NCBI GenBank assembly: GCA_964408805.1
Contig: CAYPAV010000001.1
Span: forward strand, 610,309-674,308
Length of the DNA stretch: 64,000 nucleotides
Source: CAYPAV01 sp964408805
GTDB taxonomy: Bacteria; Pseudomonadota; Alphaproteobacteria; UBA8366
Reading direction: 5' to 3'
The notes beneath the pieces were generated by a model. The model was not told the origin of the DNA and made no database searches. It saw nothing but the letters and a program-made list of their open reading frames with translations. The translations under genes were made by a program, and so were the position numbers. Shown piece by piece: positions 26,578 to 36,788 of this stretch; position 1 is the stretch's first letter, and each line of letters starts with the position of its first letter.

Positions 26578-28109
26578 TGGAAATCCGCGCCGCGGAAATT
26601 TCCGCCATCCTGAAGGAACAGATCGCGAATTTCGGCACCGAGGCCGATGTCGCGGAGGTGGGACAGGTGATCTCGGTCGGCGACGGCGTCGCCCGCGTCT
26701 ACGGGCTCGATAACGTCCAGGCCGGCGAGATGGTCGAGTTCCCGGGCGGTGTCAGGGGCATGGCCCTCAACCTGGAAGAGGACAATGTCGGTGTCGTCAT
26801 CTTCGGCGACGATCGCGAGATCAAGGAAGGCGACACGGTCAAGCGGACGGGCGCCATCGTCGACGTGCCGGTCGGCAAGGGCCTCCTGGGCCGCGTGGTC
26901 GACGCGCTCGGCAATCCGATCGACGGCAAGGGCCCGATCGAGGGCAGCGATCGGCGTCTGGTCGAGGTCAAGGCGCCGGGCATCATTCCCCGGAAATCGG
27001 TTCACGAGCCGATGCAGACCGGTCTCAAGGCGCTCGATTCCCTGGTGCCCGTCGGCCGCGGCCAGCGCGAACTGATCATCGGCGATCGCCAGACCGGCAA
27101 GACGGCGGTGGCGGTCGATACCATCATCAACCAGAAATCGGTCAACGAGGACCCGGACGAATCAAAGAAGCTTTACTGCATCTATGTGGTCGTCGGTCAG
27201 AAACGCTCGACCGTGGCCCAGGTGGTCAAGACGCTCGAGGAATACGGCGCGATGGAATATTCGATCGTCGTCGCGGCGACCGCCTCCGAGCCGGCGCCGA
27301 TGCAGTTCCTGGCGCCCTATGCCGGTTGCGCCATGGGCGAGTTCTTCCGCGATAACGGCATGCACGCGCTGATGATCTATGACGATCTCTCGAAGCAGGC
27401 GACGGCCTATCGTCAGATGTCGCTGCTGCTGCGCCGGCCGCCGGGACGCGAGGCCTATCCGGGCGACGTCTTTTATCTCCATTCGCGCCTCCTGGAGCGC
27501 GCGGCGAAGATGAACGATGACGAGGGGGCGGGCTCCCTGACCGCATTGCCGGTCATCGAGACCCAGGCGAACGACGTTTCCGCCTATATCCCGACCAACG
27601 TGATCTCGATCACCGACGGTCAGATCTTCCTGGAGACCGATCTTTTCTATAAGGGCATCCGCCCCGCGATCAATGTCGGACTGTCGGTCAGCCGCGTCGG
27701 ATCGGCCGCGCAGATCAAGGCGATGAAGCAGGTTGCCGGCTCGATCAAGCTCGAACTGGCCCAATACCGCGAGATGGAAGCGTTTTCGCAGTTCGCTTCC
27801 GATCTCGATCCCGCGACCCAACAGCTGCTGGCCCGTGGTGCGCGCCTGACCGAGCTGCTCAAGCAGCCGCAATACAGCCCGCTGCCGGTCGAGGAGCAGG
27901 TCGTCTCGATCTTCGCCGGCGTGAACGGCTATCTCGATGCGATCGAGGTGCGCGATATCGGCCGCTTCGAGGAAGGCCTGCTGGATGAATACCGCAACAA
28001 TCAGAGCGATATTCTCACCGCCATTCGCGACGAGGGCGAGATTTCCGACGAGACCGAGACCAAGATGACCGAGATCACGGATCAATACGCCAAGACCTTC
28101 GCGGCCTAG
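26577..28109 (+). CDS. atpA: ATP synthase F1 alpha subunit
   Basis: 510 residues, family length. The P-loop is GDRQTGKT, followed by VAVDTIINQK. YAGCAMGEFFRDNGMHALMIYDDLSKQ and RPAINVGLSVSRVGSAAQ are hallmarks of the non-catalytic alpha subunit, including the arginine finger Arg in SVSRVGS. It is translationally coupled to atpH and is followed by atpG after 15 bases. Confidence 0.98.
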   Translation: MEIRAAEISAILKEQIANFGTEADVAEVGQVISVGDGVARVYGLDNVQAGEMVEFPGGVRGMALNLEEDNVGVVIFGDDREIKEGDTVKRTGAIVDVPVGKGLLGRVVDALGNPIDGKGPIEGSDRRLVEVKAPGIIPRKSVHEPMQTGLKALDSLVPVGRGQRELIIGDRQTGKTAVAVDTIINQKSVNEDPDESKKLYCIYVVVGQKRSTVAQVVKTLEEYGAMEYSIVVAATASEPAPMQFLAPYAGCAMGEFFRDNGMHALMIYDDLSKQATAYRQMSLLLRRPPGREAYPGDVFYLHSRLLERAAKMNDDEGAGSLTALPVIETQANDVSAYIPTNVISITDGQIFLETDLFYKGIRPAINVGLSVSRVGSAAQIKAMKQVAGSIKLELAQYREMEAFSQFASDLDPATQQLLARGARLTELLKQPQYSPLPVEEQVVSIFAGVNGYLDAIEVRDIGRFEEGLLDEYRNNQSDILTAIRDEGEISDETETKMTEITDQYAKTFAA

Positions 28110-28124
28110 CGGACGGATTCGTCG

Positions 28125-29006
28125 ATGCCCAGTCTCAAGGAATTCCGGACCCGTATTTCGAGCGTCAAATCGACGCAGCGGATCACCTCGGCGATGAAGA
28201 TGGTCGCCGCGGCGAAGTTGCGCCGGGCGCAGGAGCAGGCCTTCGCCGCCCGTCCCTATGCGGAACGGATGGAGCGGATGCTGGGTTCGCTGGCGTCGGG
28301 GACCGGCGGGCCGAAGCTACTGTCCGGAACCGGCAAGGACGATGTGCATCTGCTGGTCGTCATGACCTCGGATCGCGGACTTTGCGGGGCCTTCAACTCC
28401 AGCATTCTTCGCTTCGTTCGCACCCGGGTGCGCGATCTCCGGGCCGACGGCAAGGAGGTCAAGATTTTCGCGGTGGGCCGCAAGGGCAATATGGCGTTGC
28501 GGCGGGAATTTCCGAATGCCGTCGTCGAGTCGGCGGAAGAGCTGGCGAAACCGTCGCCGACCTTCGCCGGCGCGAATTCGGTCGCCACGCGCGTCACCGA
28601 GATGTTCGAGGCCGGCGAATTCGACTGCTGTACGGTGATCTACAACCGCTTCGTCTCGGCCCTGACGCAGGAAGTCACCCCTCAACAATTGATTCCCTTC
28701 ACCTTGCCGGAAGCGGCCGAGGAAGAGGAAGAGGCGACGGCCGGGACCGCCGCCAGCTACGAATTCGAGCCCGACGAGGAAGAGATTCTCGATGCCCTGC
28801 TGCCGCGGAACCTGTCGGTTCAAGTTTACCGCGCCATGCTCGAGACCTTCGCTTCGGAGCAAGGTGCCCGCATGACCGCGATGGACAGCGCCACCCGAAA
28901 CGCGGGCGACATGATCGATAAATTGACTCTCACCTACAATCGCACGCGCCAGGCCTTTATCACCAAGGAGCTGATCGAGATCATCTCCGGCGCCGAGGCG
29001 CTCTAG
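28125..29006 (+). CDS. atpG: ATP synthase F1 gamma subunit
   Basis: 293 residues. The N-terminal coiled-coil helix (KEFRTRISSVKSTQRITSAMKMVAAAKLRRAQ) and C-terminal helix (NAGDMIDKLTLTYNRTRQAFITKELIEI) are the two halves of the rotating shaft. TSDRGLCGAFNSSI is diagnostic. An acidic insert (EEEEEATAGT) near residue 205 is a local feature. It sits between atpA and atpD as expected. Confidence 0.97.
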   Translation: MPSLKEFRTRISSVKSTQRITSAMKMVAAAKLRRAQEQAFAARPYAERMERMLGSLASGTGGPKLLSGTGKDDVHLLVVMTSDRGLCGAFNSSILRFVRTRVRDLRADGKEVKIFAVGRKGNMALRREFPNAVVESAEELAKPSPTFAGANSVATRVTEMFEAGEFDCCTVIYNRFVSALTQEVTPQQLIPFTLPEAAEEEEEATAGTAASYEFEPDEEEILDALLPRNLSVQVYRAMLETFASEQGARMTAMDSATRNAGDMIDKLTLTYNRTRQAFITKELIEIISGAEAL

Positions 29007-29032
29007 CGGCGCCATCCAAGAGGAGCTAACCC

Positions 29033-30466
<1,434 letters not shown>

Positions 30467-30486
30467 AGCAGCGGAGCTGAACCGAT

Positions 30487-30906
30487 ATGGCCGAGGAAAA
30501 GGTCGAATTCGAACTGGTCTCGCCGGAGCGCCTTCTGGTCTCCAAACCGGTTGATATGGTCGTGGTGCCGGGCGGCGAAGGCGATCTCGGCGTCCTGCCG
30601 CGTCATGCGCCCGCGATCACGACGGTTCGGACGGGCACGATCGTGGTCTACGAGGACGGTGCCGAGAGCGACCGGATCTTCATTGCCGGCGGGTTCGCGG
30701 AAGTAACGCCCGAACGCTGTACCATCCTCGCCGAGGAAGCGGTACCGGTCGCCGATATCGACAAGGCCGAGATCGAAAGCGATCTCGCCGATCTCCGCGA
30801 TGATTTGAGCGTTGCCGAGGATGACGCGGAACGCAGCGCCGTCGAGGCCGCCATCGCGATCGCCGAGGCCAAGATAGACGCGGTCGACAATCCCGTCTAT
30901 CCGTAG
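30487..30906 (+). CDS. atpC: ATP synthase F1 epsilon subunit
   Basis: 139 residues. The N-terminal beta-sandwich (FELVSPERLLVSKPVDMVVVPGGEGDLGVLPRHAP) is the standard epsilon fold, with IFIAGGFAEVTPERCTILAEEA following. The C-terminal region is two helices, Asp/Ala/Glu-rich, of the type that can inhibit rotation. It is the last gene of the operon and converges on the CitE-like lyase with a 28-base gap; no clear terminator hairpin was seen. Confidence 0.96.
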   Translation: MAEEKVEFELVSPERLLVSKPVDMVVVPGGEGDLGVLPRHAPAITTVRTGTIVVYEDGAESDRIFIAGGFAEVTPERCTILAEEAVPVADIDKAEIESDLADLRDDLSVAEDDAERSAVEAAIAIAEAKIDAVDNPVYP

Positions 30907-30934
30907 AGTTTCGATCCGGTAGTCTAGCGAACAG

Positions 30935-31822
30935 TCACGTCGACGGGCTCTCGCCCAGCGCCTCGATCATGCCTGCCAATTCGACGGTTCGCCGCGCCTC
31001 CTCGACATGCAGGTTTTCGATCAATTTGCCATCCACCAGGACGACCCCCTTGCCGTCGCGCTCGGCCGATTCGTGCGCCTCGATCACTCGTTCGCTCCAG
31101 TCGATCTCCGCCGCGTCGGGTCCGAAGGCGGCGTTCGCGGCGGCCAGGGTCTTGGGGTGAATCAGGGTCTTGCCGTCGAAGCCCATCTCGCGGCCCTGGC
31201 GGCAGGCCGCTTCGAACCCCGCTTCGTCGGCGAGGTCGAGATGAACCCCGTCGAGAATGCCGAGACCATAGGCGCGTGCGGTCAGGATACACCAGGCCAG
31301 GCTGGTCATGACCGGCAGGCGGCTCGGGGTATGAAGGCAATGGAGGTCCTTCGCGAGATCCGACGTGCCCATCACCAGCACTGCCAGGCGAGGAGACGCG
31401 GCGGCGATTTGCTCGGCGTGAAGGACGCCAAGGGGTGTCTCGATCATGCCCCAGATCGCGGTCCCACAGGGCAATCCCGCCGCCTCCAGCGCCGCCGCCG
31501 CGGACCGCGTCATCTCCGCCGATTCGAGTTTCGGGAACAGCACCGCGTCGGGCGGGGCGTCGCGAAGGGCGGCGATGTCGTCCGCCCCCCATGGGGTGTC
31601 GAGGCCGTTCACCCGGACGATCAGCTCCCGCGCCCCATATCCGCCCTGGCCGAGCGTTGCGGCGACTTGCGTCCGCGCCTCCGACTTCGCATCGGGCGCC
31701 ACCGCGTCCTCAAGATCGAAAATTAGGGCGTCGGCGCCGAGTCCGCGCGATTTCTCGAGGGCGCGCGCATTGGCGCCCGGCATGTAGAGTACGCTTCGGC
31801 GGGGACGAAGGCTGGCGGTCAT
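30935..31822 (-). CDS. HpcH/HpaI-family CitE-like CoA ester lyase
   Basis: 295 residues from the ATG at 31822, where MTASLRPRRSVLYMPGANARAL matches the family N-terminus. Arg and metal-site residues are in DALIFDLEDAVAPDAK, and WGMIETPLGVLHAEQIA carries the catalytic Glu. LGILDGVHLDLADEAGF and DGKTLIHPKTL are diagnostic of CitE, malyl-CoA and citramalyl-CoA lyases. Which CoA ester is cleaved cannot be decided from the sequence. It stands alone and is divergent from the pyridoxal kinase with 59 bases between starts. Confidence 0.88.
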   Translation of the reverse strand: MTASLRPRRSVLYMPGANARALEKSRGLGADALIFDLEDAVAPDAKSEARTQVAATLGQGGYGARELIVRVNGLDTPWGADDIAALRDAPPDAVLFPKLESAEMTRSAAAALEAAGLPCGTAIWGMIETPLGVLHAEQIAAASPRLAVLVMGTSDLAKDLHCLHTPSRLPVMTSLAWCILTARAYGLGILDGVHLDLADEAGFEAACRQGREMGFDGKTLIHPKTLAAANAAFGPDAAEIDWSERVIEAHESAERDGKGVVLVDGKLIENLHVEEARRTVELAGMIEALGESPST

Positions 31823-31881
31823 TGTCGGTATTCCTCGGTAAACCTGGACACTTGGCGGTCGCGACCGCAAAAAGGATATCG

Positions 31882-32718
31882 ATGCCCATTCTTTCGATTC
31901 AATCCCGGGTCGCGAGCGGATATGTCGGAAACGCCGCCGCGGTGCCCTGTCTGCAGTGCTTCGGCTTCGATGTCGCCGCCGTCGACACGGTCGTCTTCTC
32001 CAATCATCCGGCCGATGGGACCCATACCGGCGCGGTCGTGGAGGCGAAAGAGGTCGGGACGCTGATCGATGGGCTGGCCGAACGCGGGATATTCGATGAT
32101 ACGGAAGCAGTGCTCTCGGGTTATCTCGGCGGGGCGGCAACCGGGCCGGTGGTCCTCGATGCCGTCCGCCGTGTGAAATCGGCCCACCCGGAGGCGCTCT
32201 ACTGCCTCGACCCGGTAATGGGTGACAAGGGGCGACTCTATGTCGATCCGGCCTTGCCGGAATTTTTCCGGAAGTGGGCTCTCCCAACGGCCGATATCGT
32301 GATCCCGAATGCCTTCGAGGCCGGGCAGCTCCTCGGACAACCACCTGTTACGGCCGCCGATGCCGTCCCTGCACTTCAGGCGCTTCGGGCATGCGGGCCG
32401 CGCTGGGCCGTCATTACCGGCCTTCCGGTCGGCGACGAGGTGGAGACGGCGGCCCTGGGGCCGGAGGGCGGGTGGCGCGTTCGGACACCGCGCGTCGCCT
32501 GCGCGGATCATGGGGCCGGCGACGCGTTCGCCGCGATCTTTCTCGGCACCTTCCTTCGGCGGGGTCATGATCTTGGCGGTGCCTTGGCACATGCGGCGGG
32601 GGCGCTTCATGGCATTCTCCAGCGGACCGCCCACGAGAATGGCGACGATCTGGCGCTGATCGCCGCCCGCGCGGAGATCGAATCGCCAACAATTCCGGCG
32701 AAGCCGATCAAAATATAA
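31882..32718 (+). CDS. pdxY: Pyridoxal kinase PdxY
   Basis: 278 residues from the ATG at 31882. The N-terminus ILSIQSRVASGYVGNAAAV is the PdxY/PdxK signature. YCLDPVMGDKGRLYV, VIPNAFEAGQLLG and the ATP-site/anion-hole block ACADHGAGDAFAAIFLG follow in order, with catalytic Asp in D-H-G-A-G-D. It phosphorylates pyridoxal to the coenzyme PLP in salvage. The length is normal. Confidence 0.93.
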   Translation: MPILSIQSRVASGYVGNAAAVPCLQCFGFDVAAVDTVVFSNHPADGTHTGAVVEAKEVGTLIDGLAERGIFDDTEAVLSGYLGGAATGPVVLDAVRRVKSAHPEALYCLDPVMGDKGRLYVDPALPEFFRKWALPTADIVIPNAFEAGQLLGQPPVTAADAVPALQALRACGPRWAVITGLPVGDEVETAALGPEGGWRVRTPRVACADHGAGDAFAAIFLGTFLRRGHDLGGALAHAAGALHGILQRTAHENGDDLALIAARAEIESPTIPAKPIKI

Positions 32719-32724
32719 GCACGC

Positions 32725-34122
32725 TTATTTGTCGGCTTGGAAATCCGCCGCGAAAGCTTCCAGTTCGGCACGCAGACGGGCAATGACTCCCGGCCAATCG
32801 CGCGGCGATTCCTGGCGGAAAAGGCGAACGCTCGAATACCAAGGCGAGTCGTCCCGGCCGTAGAGCCAGCGCCAATCGGGCGAAAACGGGATCAGCGCCC
32901 AGACCGGGCGGTCCATCGCACCCGCCAGATGCACGACCGAGGTGTCGGCCGAAACCACCAGATCGAGCTGCTCCAGAATCCCGGCCGTATCGCCGAAATC
33001 CCGCATTCGCTCGCCGATATTCGGCAACAGGGCATCGGCGCCGAATTTTTCCGGCTGGTCGGCGCCGTTTCCCTTCTGCAGGCCGATGAAGCGGATGTTC
33101 GGAAGATCGAGCAGCGGCATCAATACCTCGAAGGGAAGCGATCGGTTGCGATCGTTCTTGTGGGTCGGTTTTCCGGCCCAGACCAGGCCGACGCGCGGGC
33201 CATTGGCGGCGATCTGTAGCCGGGGAAGCGGTTGCGGGGCGGAGAGATAGGGGACGCCGCCCGGAATCGTCTCCATCGTCGTCTCCAGTGCCCGGGCCAT
33301 GCTCAACAGCGGGATTTGCAGATCGGCGGCCGGCACGGTCTCGCCTTGGGGGATCAGCTCGATCCCCCGCCCGACCGGGCTTTCGGCGACGAGGCGTATT
33401 AGCGGCGGCGGGCATTCGTAGATGACTTGTCCGCCCAGTTCGGCGGCGAGCGGCAGGTAGCGCAGGAATTGAATGGCATCGCCGAATCCCTGCTCGGTGT
33501 GAACTAGCAGCCGCCGGCCGTCGAACGCCTGTCCGTTCCAGGGCTCGATATTGGTGAACCGCGCCGGGCTTTCGGGCAGTTGCCAGCGCCATTCATATTC
33601 CTTGAAGCCGCGTGCCAAATCGCCCGAGACGAGGTGGGTCAGGGCGCGATCCCAGAACATCTCGGAGGATTTGAAGCCAAGCGACTCCGCGTGTTCGAAT
33701 CCCTCCAATGCCGGGGCTAGATTGCCGAGGTCGCGCTCCGTCAGTGCCAGATTGTAATGGACGCGGCCGGCGTCCGGCTCCAGTTCCAGGGATTTTCGAT
33801 GGCTCGCCGCCGCGGCTTCGTAGTCGCCGATCGCGCGAAGCGCGTTGCCGAGGTTGGACCAGGCCCCCGCATCCTTGCCGTCCAGGGCCAGACCGCGCCG
33901 CAACGCCGCCGCCGCCGCCTCGAATTTATCGGATGCGCGGAGTGCCACACCGAGATTGTTCCAGGCCGGCGCATAGGCCGGCTGGGCATTCAAAAGTGTC
34001 CGATAGAGTTCGATGGCCCGCTCGAGGCGGCCTTCCTGCTGGTGCCCGATCGCCTCGGCGAACAGCCGGTTCGGATCAAGCGCCGCCGGTTTCGCTTCCT
34101 CTCGATTCGAGGCATCGGCCAT
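32725..34122 (-). CDS. TPR protein with glycosyltransferase-like C-terminal domain
   Basis: 465 residues. Three to four TPR units are readable in residues 17-155, for example APAWNNLGVALRASDKFEAA and AGAWSNLGNALRAIGDYEAAA. The C-terminal half (about 175-440) shows LLVHTEQGFGDAIQFLRYL, VGLVWAGKPTHKNDRNRSL and DLVVSADTSVVHLAGAMDRPVW, a pattern seen in TPR proteins with a heptosyltransferase (GT9)-like fold. It may glycosylate a surface or flagellar component, but neither donor nor acceptor is known. It starts 12 bases after the asd stop on the same strand, so it may be co-transcribed with asd. Confidence 0.82.
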   Translation of the reverse strand: MADASNREEAKPAALDPNRLFAEAIGHQQEGRLERAIELYRTLLNAQPAYAPAWNNLGVALRASDKFEAAAAALRRGLALDGKDAGAWSNLGNALRAIGDYEAAAASHRKSLELEPDAGRVHYNLALTERDLGNLAPALEGFEHAESLGFKSSEMFWDRALTHLVSGDLARGFKEYEWRWQLPESPARFTNIEPWNGQAFDGRRLLVHTEQGFGDAIQFLRYLPLAAELGGQVIYECPPPLIRLVAESPVGRGIELIPQGETVPAADLQIPLLSMARALETTMETIPGGVPYLSAPQPLPRLQIAANGPRVGLVWAGKPTHKNDRNRSLPFEVLMPLLDLPNIRFIGLQKGNGADQPEKFGADALLPNIGERMRDFGDTAGILEQLDLVVSADTSVVHLAGAMDRPVWALIPFSPDWRWLYGRDDSPWYSSVRLFRQESPRDWPGVIARLRAELEAFAADFQADK

Positions 34123-34134
34123 GGCGCGGTCGGC

Positions 34135-35163
34135 TTATGCCGCCCGTTTCTGCAGATGGCGCTCGACCAGGGTCTCGGCGATCTGCACTGTGTTGAGGGC
34201 GGCGCCCTTCCGTAAATTATCCGACACCACCCAGAGCGCCAGCCCGCTCTCGACCGTCTGGTCCTTGCGGAGCCGGCTGACATAGACGAGGTCCTCGCCC
34301 GCCGATTCCTCCGGCGTCACATAGCCGCCATCGGCCCGATGGTCGACCATCGTGACACCCGGTGCCGCTGCGAGCACTTCTCGCGCCGCCGCCTCGTCGA
34401 TCGGGCCGTCGAACTCGACATGCACGGCCTCGCCATGGCCAACGAAGACGGGGACACGAACGCAGGTCGCAATGACTTGGATCGACGGGTCGAGAATCTT
34501 CCGCGTCTCGACCGACATCTTCCACTCTTCCTTGGTAGCGCCGTCATCCATGAATTTGTCGATATGCGGAATGACGTTGAAGGAGATCCGTTTCGTGAAG
34601 GTGTCAATCTCGAGCGGGTCGTTGACATAGACCTGTCGGGTCTGATTGAAGAGCTCGTCCATGCCGGCCCGCCCGGCACCCGAGACCGACTGATAGGTGC
34701 TGACGACGACCCGCCGGATCGGCACCAAATCGTGAAGCGGCTTCAAAGCCACCACCATCTGAATGGTCGAACAGTTCGGGTTGGCGATGATATTGCGTTT
34801 CGCGTAATTGTCGATCGCCTGGGGATTGACCTCGGGCACCACTAGCGGCACGTCCGGTTCCATCCGGAAGTGCGAGGTATTGTCGATCACGACGCATCCG
34901 GCCGCTGCGGCGACCGGTGCGTATTTCGCGGAGACGGCGCCTCCCGGCGAAAAGAGACCGATATCGGTGCCCTCGAAGTCGAAATTCGCCAGCGCCTGGA
35001 CCTTGAGCGTCTCGTCATCGCCGAAGGAAACCTCCCGGCCGATCGAGGCTTGGGAGGCAAGCGGGATCACCTCGTCCGCGGGGAAATTCCGCTCCGAGAG
35101 AATCGACAACAGCTCGCGGCCCACATTGCCCGTGGCACCCGCGATCGCCACTCTATAGCCCAT
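34135..35163 (-). CDS. asd: Aspartate-semialdehyde dehydrogenase
   Basis: 342 residues. The NADP-binding N-terminus is VAIAGATGNVGRELL, the catalytic Cys131 is in NPNCSTIQMV, and QSVSGAGRAGMDEL and RVPVFVGHGEAVHVEF with the catalytic His region are conserved. It makes aspartate semialdehyde for lysine, threonine and methionine synthesis, which links it to dapF and the met locus in this window. It follows leuB and the 58-residue gene on the same strand after about 170 bases, in line with the leu-asd neighbourhood of many alphaproteobacteria. Confidence 0.96.
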   Translation of the reverse strand: MGYRVAIAGATGNVGRELLSILSERNFPADEVIPLASQASIGREVSFGDDETLKVQALANFDFEGTDIGLFSPGGAVSAKYAPVAAAAGCVVIDNTSHFRMEPDVPLVVPEVNPQAIDNYAKRNIIANPNCSTIQMVVALKPLHDLVPIRRVVVSTYQSVSGAGRAGMDELFNQTRQVYVNDPLEIDTFTKRISFNVIPHIDKFMDDGATKEEWKMSVETRKILDPSIQVIATCVRVPVFVGHGEAVHVEFDGPIDEAAAREVLAAAPGVTMVDHRADGGYVTPEESAGEDLVYVSRLRKDQTVESGLALWVVSDNLRKGAALNTVQIAETLVERHLQKRAA

Positions 35164-35250
35164 GGCTAAATTCCCACATTATTTCAATCCGTTGACTTAG
35201 GTATCCAAGACCCGGTTTGCAAGTGAATTCAGGTGCCCCAAAACGCACGA

Positions 35251-35288
35251 AACGGCGCGCCCCGGACGGGGCCGCCGTTGCTTTTTCC
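35251..35288. terminator. Two-tier hairpin with T-run, terminator-like
   Basis: Arms 35251-35257 and 35273-35279 pair over 7 bases, with a further 5-base inner stem (35260-35264 with 35267-35271). A T5 run follows on the plus strand (35282-35286). On the minus strand it lies 56 bases after the stop of the small exported protein gene, where the following T content is weaker. It may end that transcript before asd. Confidence 0.5.
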
Positions 35289-35334
35289 GGCACGGCCCGT
35301 GCTGGGGCGGCCGGGAAACGGACTGGGTCCGCGC

Positions 35335-35511
35335 CTAGCCGCCGGTGGCGGTCGAGGTCTTGGGCGGAATCTTCGTCTGGCTACCCGAGGCGTCGACAAC
35401 TTGTTGCGCCGCCGATTTGTGGCTGCCGCCGCAACCGCCTTCAGCCCAGACCGGGCTCGAAAGCGAAACGACCGCCAACACGGTAAGGGTCACGCCGATG
35501 GTCTTGATCAT
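35335..35511 (-). CDS. Small exported protein, 58 residues
   Basis: The ATG at 35511 is preceded by a strong ribosome site (gggaga, about 8 bases before). The product has a clean signal peptide (MIKTIGVTLTVLAVVSLSSP, then VWA) with a cleavage site after Ala23, followed by a short mature peptide EGGCGGSHKSAAQQVVDASG and a Thr/Pro-rich end. The mature part has a single Cys and is only 35 residues. I do not recognise a named family, although similar tiny secreted peptides occur in alphaproteobacteria. It lies between leuB and asd on their strand and is followed by a hairpin. Confidence 0.7.
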   Translation of the reverse strand: MIKTIGVTLTVLAVVSLSSPVWAEGGCGGSHKSAAQQVVDASGSQTKIPPKTSTATGG

Positions 35512-35592
35512 TAGGAACTCTCCCTTTCCATCGAGACCGCCCAGTTTAGGAAGGGACGGGCCGTTGTTACAAGTCTTTTCGGCGACACGGTG

Positions 35593-36705
35593 TCAGCCGG
35601 CGAGATTTTCCAGCTCGTGCAGGATCGAATCGCCCATCACCGAGGTCGAAACCTTGGCCGTGCCGGGGCCCATGATATCGGCCGTCCGGACACCGCCGCG
35701 GAGCACGTTGGCGACCGCCTGGTCGACAAGATCCGCGTCCTCGCCGAGGCCGAAGGAATAGCGCAGCATCATCGAGTAGCTGAGCAGACAAGCCAGCGGG
35801 TTGGCGGCGCCCTGGCCGGCGATATCGGGGGCACTGCCGTGTACCGGTTCGTAAAGGGCGCGCCGCCTTCCCGTCTCGTCCGGGGCCCCGAGCGAGGCCG
35901 ACGGCAACATGCCGAGCGAGCCCGTGAGCATCGCCGCGCAATCCGAAAGAATGTCGCCGAACAGGTTGTCGGTCACGATGACGTCGAACTGCTTCGGCGT
36001 TCGCACGAGCTGCATCGCGCAGTTGTCGGCGTACATGTGCTCCAGCTCGATATCGCTGTAGGATTCCTGGTGCAGTTCGGTGACCACCTGCCGCCACAGC
36101 ACGCCGGTCTCCATCACATTCGCCTTCTCGACCGAATGGACCTTGTTGTTGCGCTCTCGGGCGAGCTCGAAACCGACGGCGGCGACCCGCCGGATCTCCG
36201 CCTCCGTATAGACCTGGGTGTCGACCGCGCGGCGCGTCCCGTCGGCCAGGGTCTCGATCCCGCGGGGCTCGCCGAAATAGACACCGGAGGTCAACTCGCG
36301 CACGATCAGGATATCGAGGCCGCTGACGATTTCCTCCTTCAACGACGAGGCATCGAGGAGCCCGTTAAAGGTCATGGCTGGCCGCAGATTGGCGAACAGG
36401 TCCATTTCCTTCCGAAGTCGCAGCAGTCCCGCTTCCGGACGCTTGTCGCGATCGACATCGTCATATTTCGGACCGCCGACGGACCCGAACAGAACCGCAT
36501 CGGCCGCCATCGCGTCGGCCAGGGTCTCGTCCGTCAAGGGTGTTCCGTGGGCGTCATAGGCCGCGCCGCCGACGAGGCCGCGTTCGACGTCGAAGCCCAC
36601 GGCGCGCTTGTCGCCGAACCAGTCGATTACGCGTTCGACCTGGCCCATCACTTCGGGCCCGATCCCATCGCCCGGCAGAACCAGGAGTTTCTTGTTGGCA
36701 GCCAT
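35593..36705 (-). CDS. leuB: 3-isopropylmalate dehydrogenase
   Basis: 370 residues. KLLVLPGDGIGPEVM at the N-terminus, GSVGGPKYD, the substrate-site Arg pair region LLRLRKEMDLFANLRP, and VTDNLFGDILSD with metal-binding Asp residues are all present. It oxidatively decarboxylates 3-isopropylmalate in leucine synthesis. It lies downstream of leuC, a small gene and leuD on the same strand. A hairpin with T-run between leuD and leuB suggests partly separate expression. Confidence 0.97.
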   Translation of the reverse strand: MAANKKLLVLPGDGIGPEVMGQVERVIDWFGDKRAVGFDVERGLVGGAAYDAHGTPLTDETLADAMAADAVLFGSVGGPKYDDVDRDKRPEAGLLRLRKEMDLFANLRPAMTFNGLLDASSLKEEIVSGLDILIVRELTSGVYFGEPRGIETLADGTRRAVDTQVYTEAEIRRVAAVGFELARERNNKVHSVEKANVMETGVLWRQVVTELHQESYSDIELEHMYADNCAMQLVRTPKQFDVIVTDNLFGDILSDCAAMLTGSLGMLPSASLGAPDETGRRRALYEPVHGSAPDIAGQGAANPLACLLSYSMMLRYSFGLGEDADLVDQAVANVLRGGVRTADIMGPGTAKVSTSVMGDSILHELENLAG

Positions 36706-36731
36706 GACAGCCGCTCCCTACCAATTGTTAT

Positions 36732-36770
36732 AAAAAAACCGTCGACCGCCGGTCCTTCTCAGAGCGACGG
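36732..36770 (-). terminator. Hairpin with T7 between leuD and leuB
   Basis: Reading the minus strand, 36770-36765 pairs with 36744-36739 (6 bases), with an internal GACC/GGTC pair, and is followed by seven T (36738-36732). This lies after the leuD stop and 27 bases before the leuB start. It may attenuate the leuCD transcript or end it, leaving leuB on its own promoter. Confidence 0.5.
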
Positions 36771-36788
36771 CCGGAACGGGCTCGCCGG

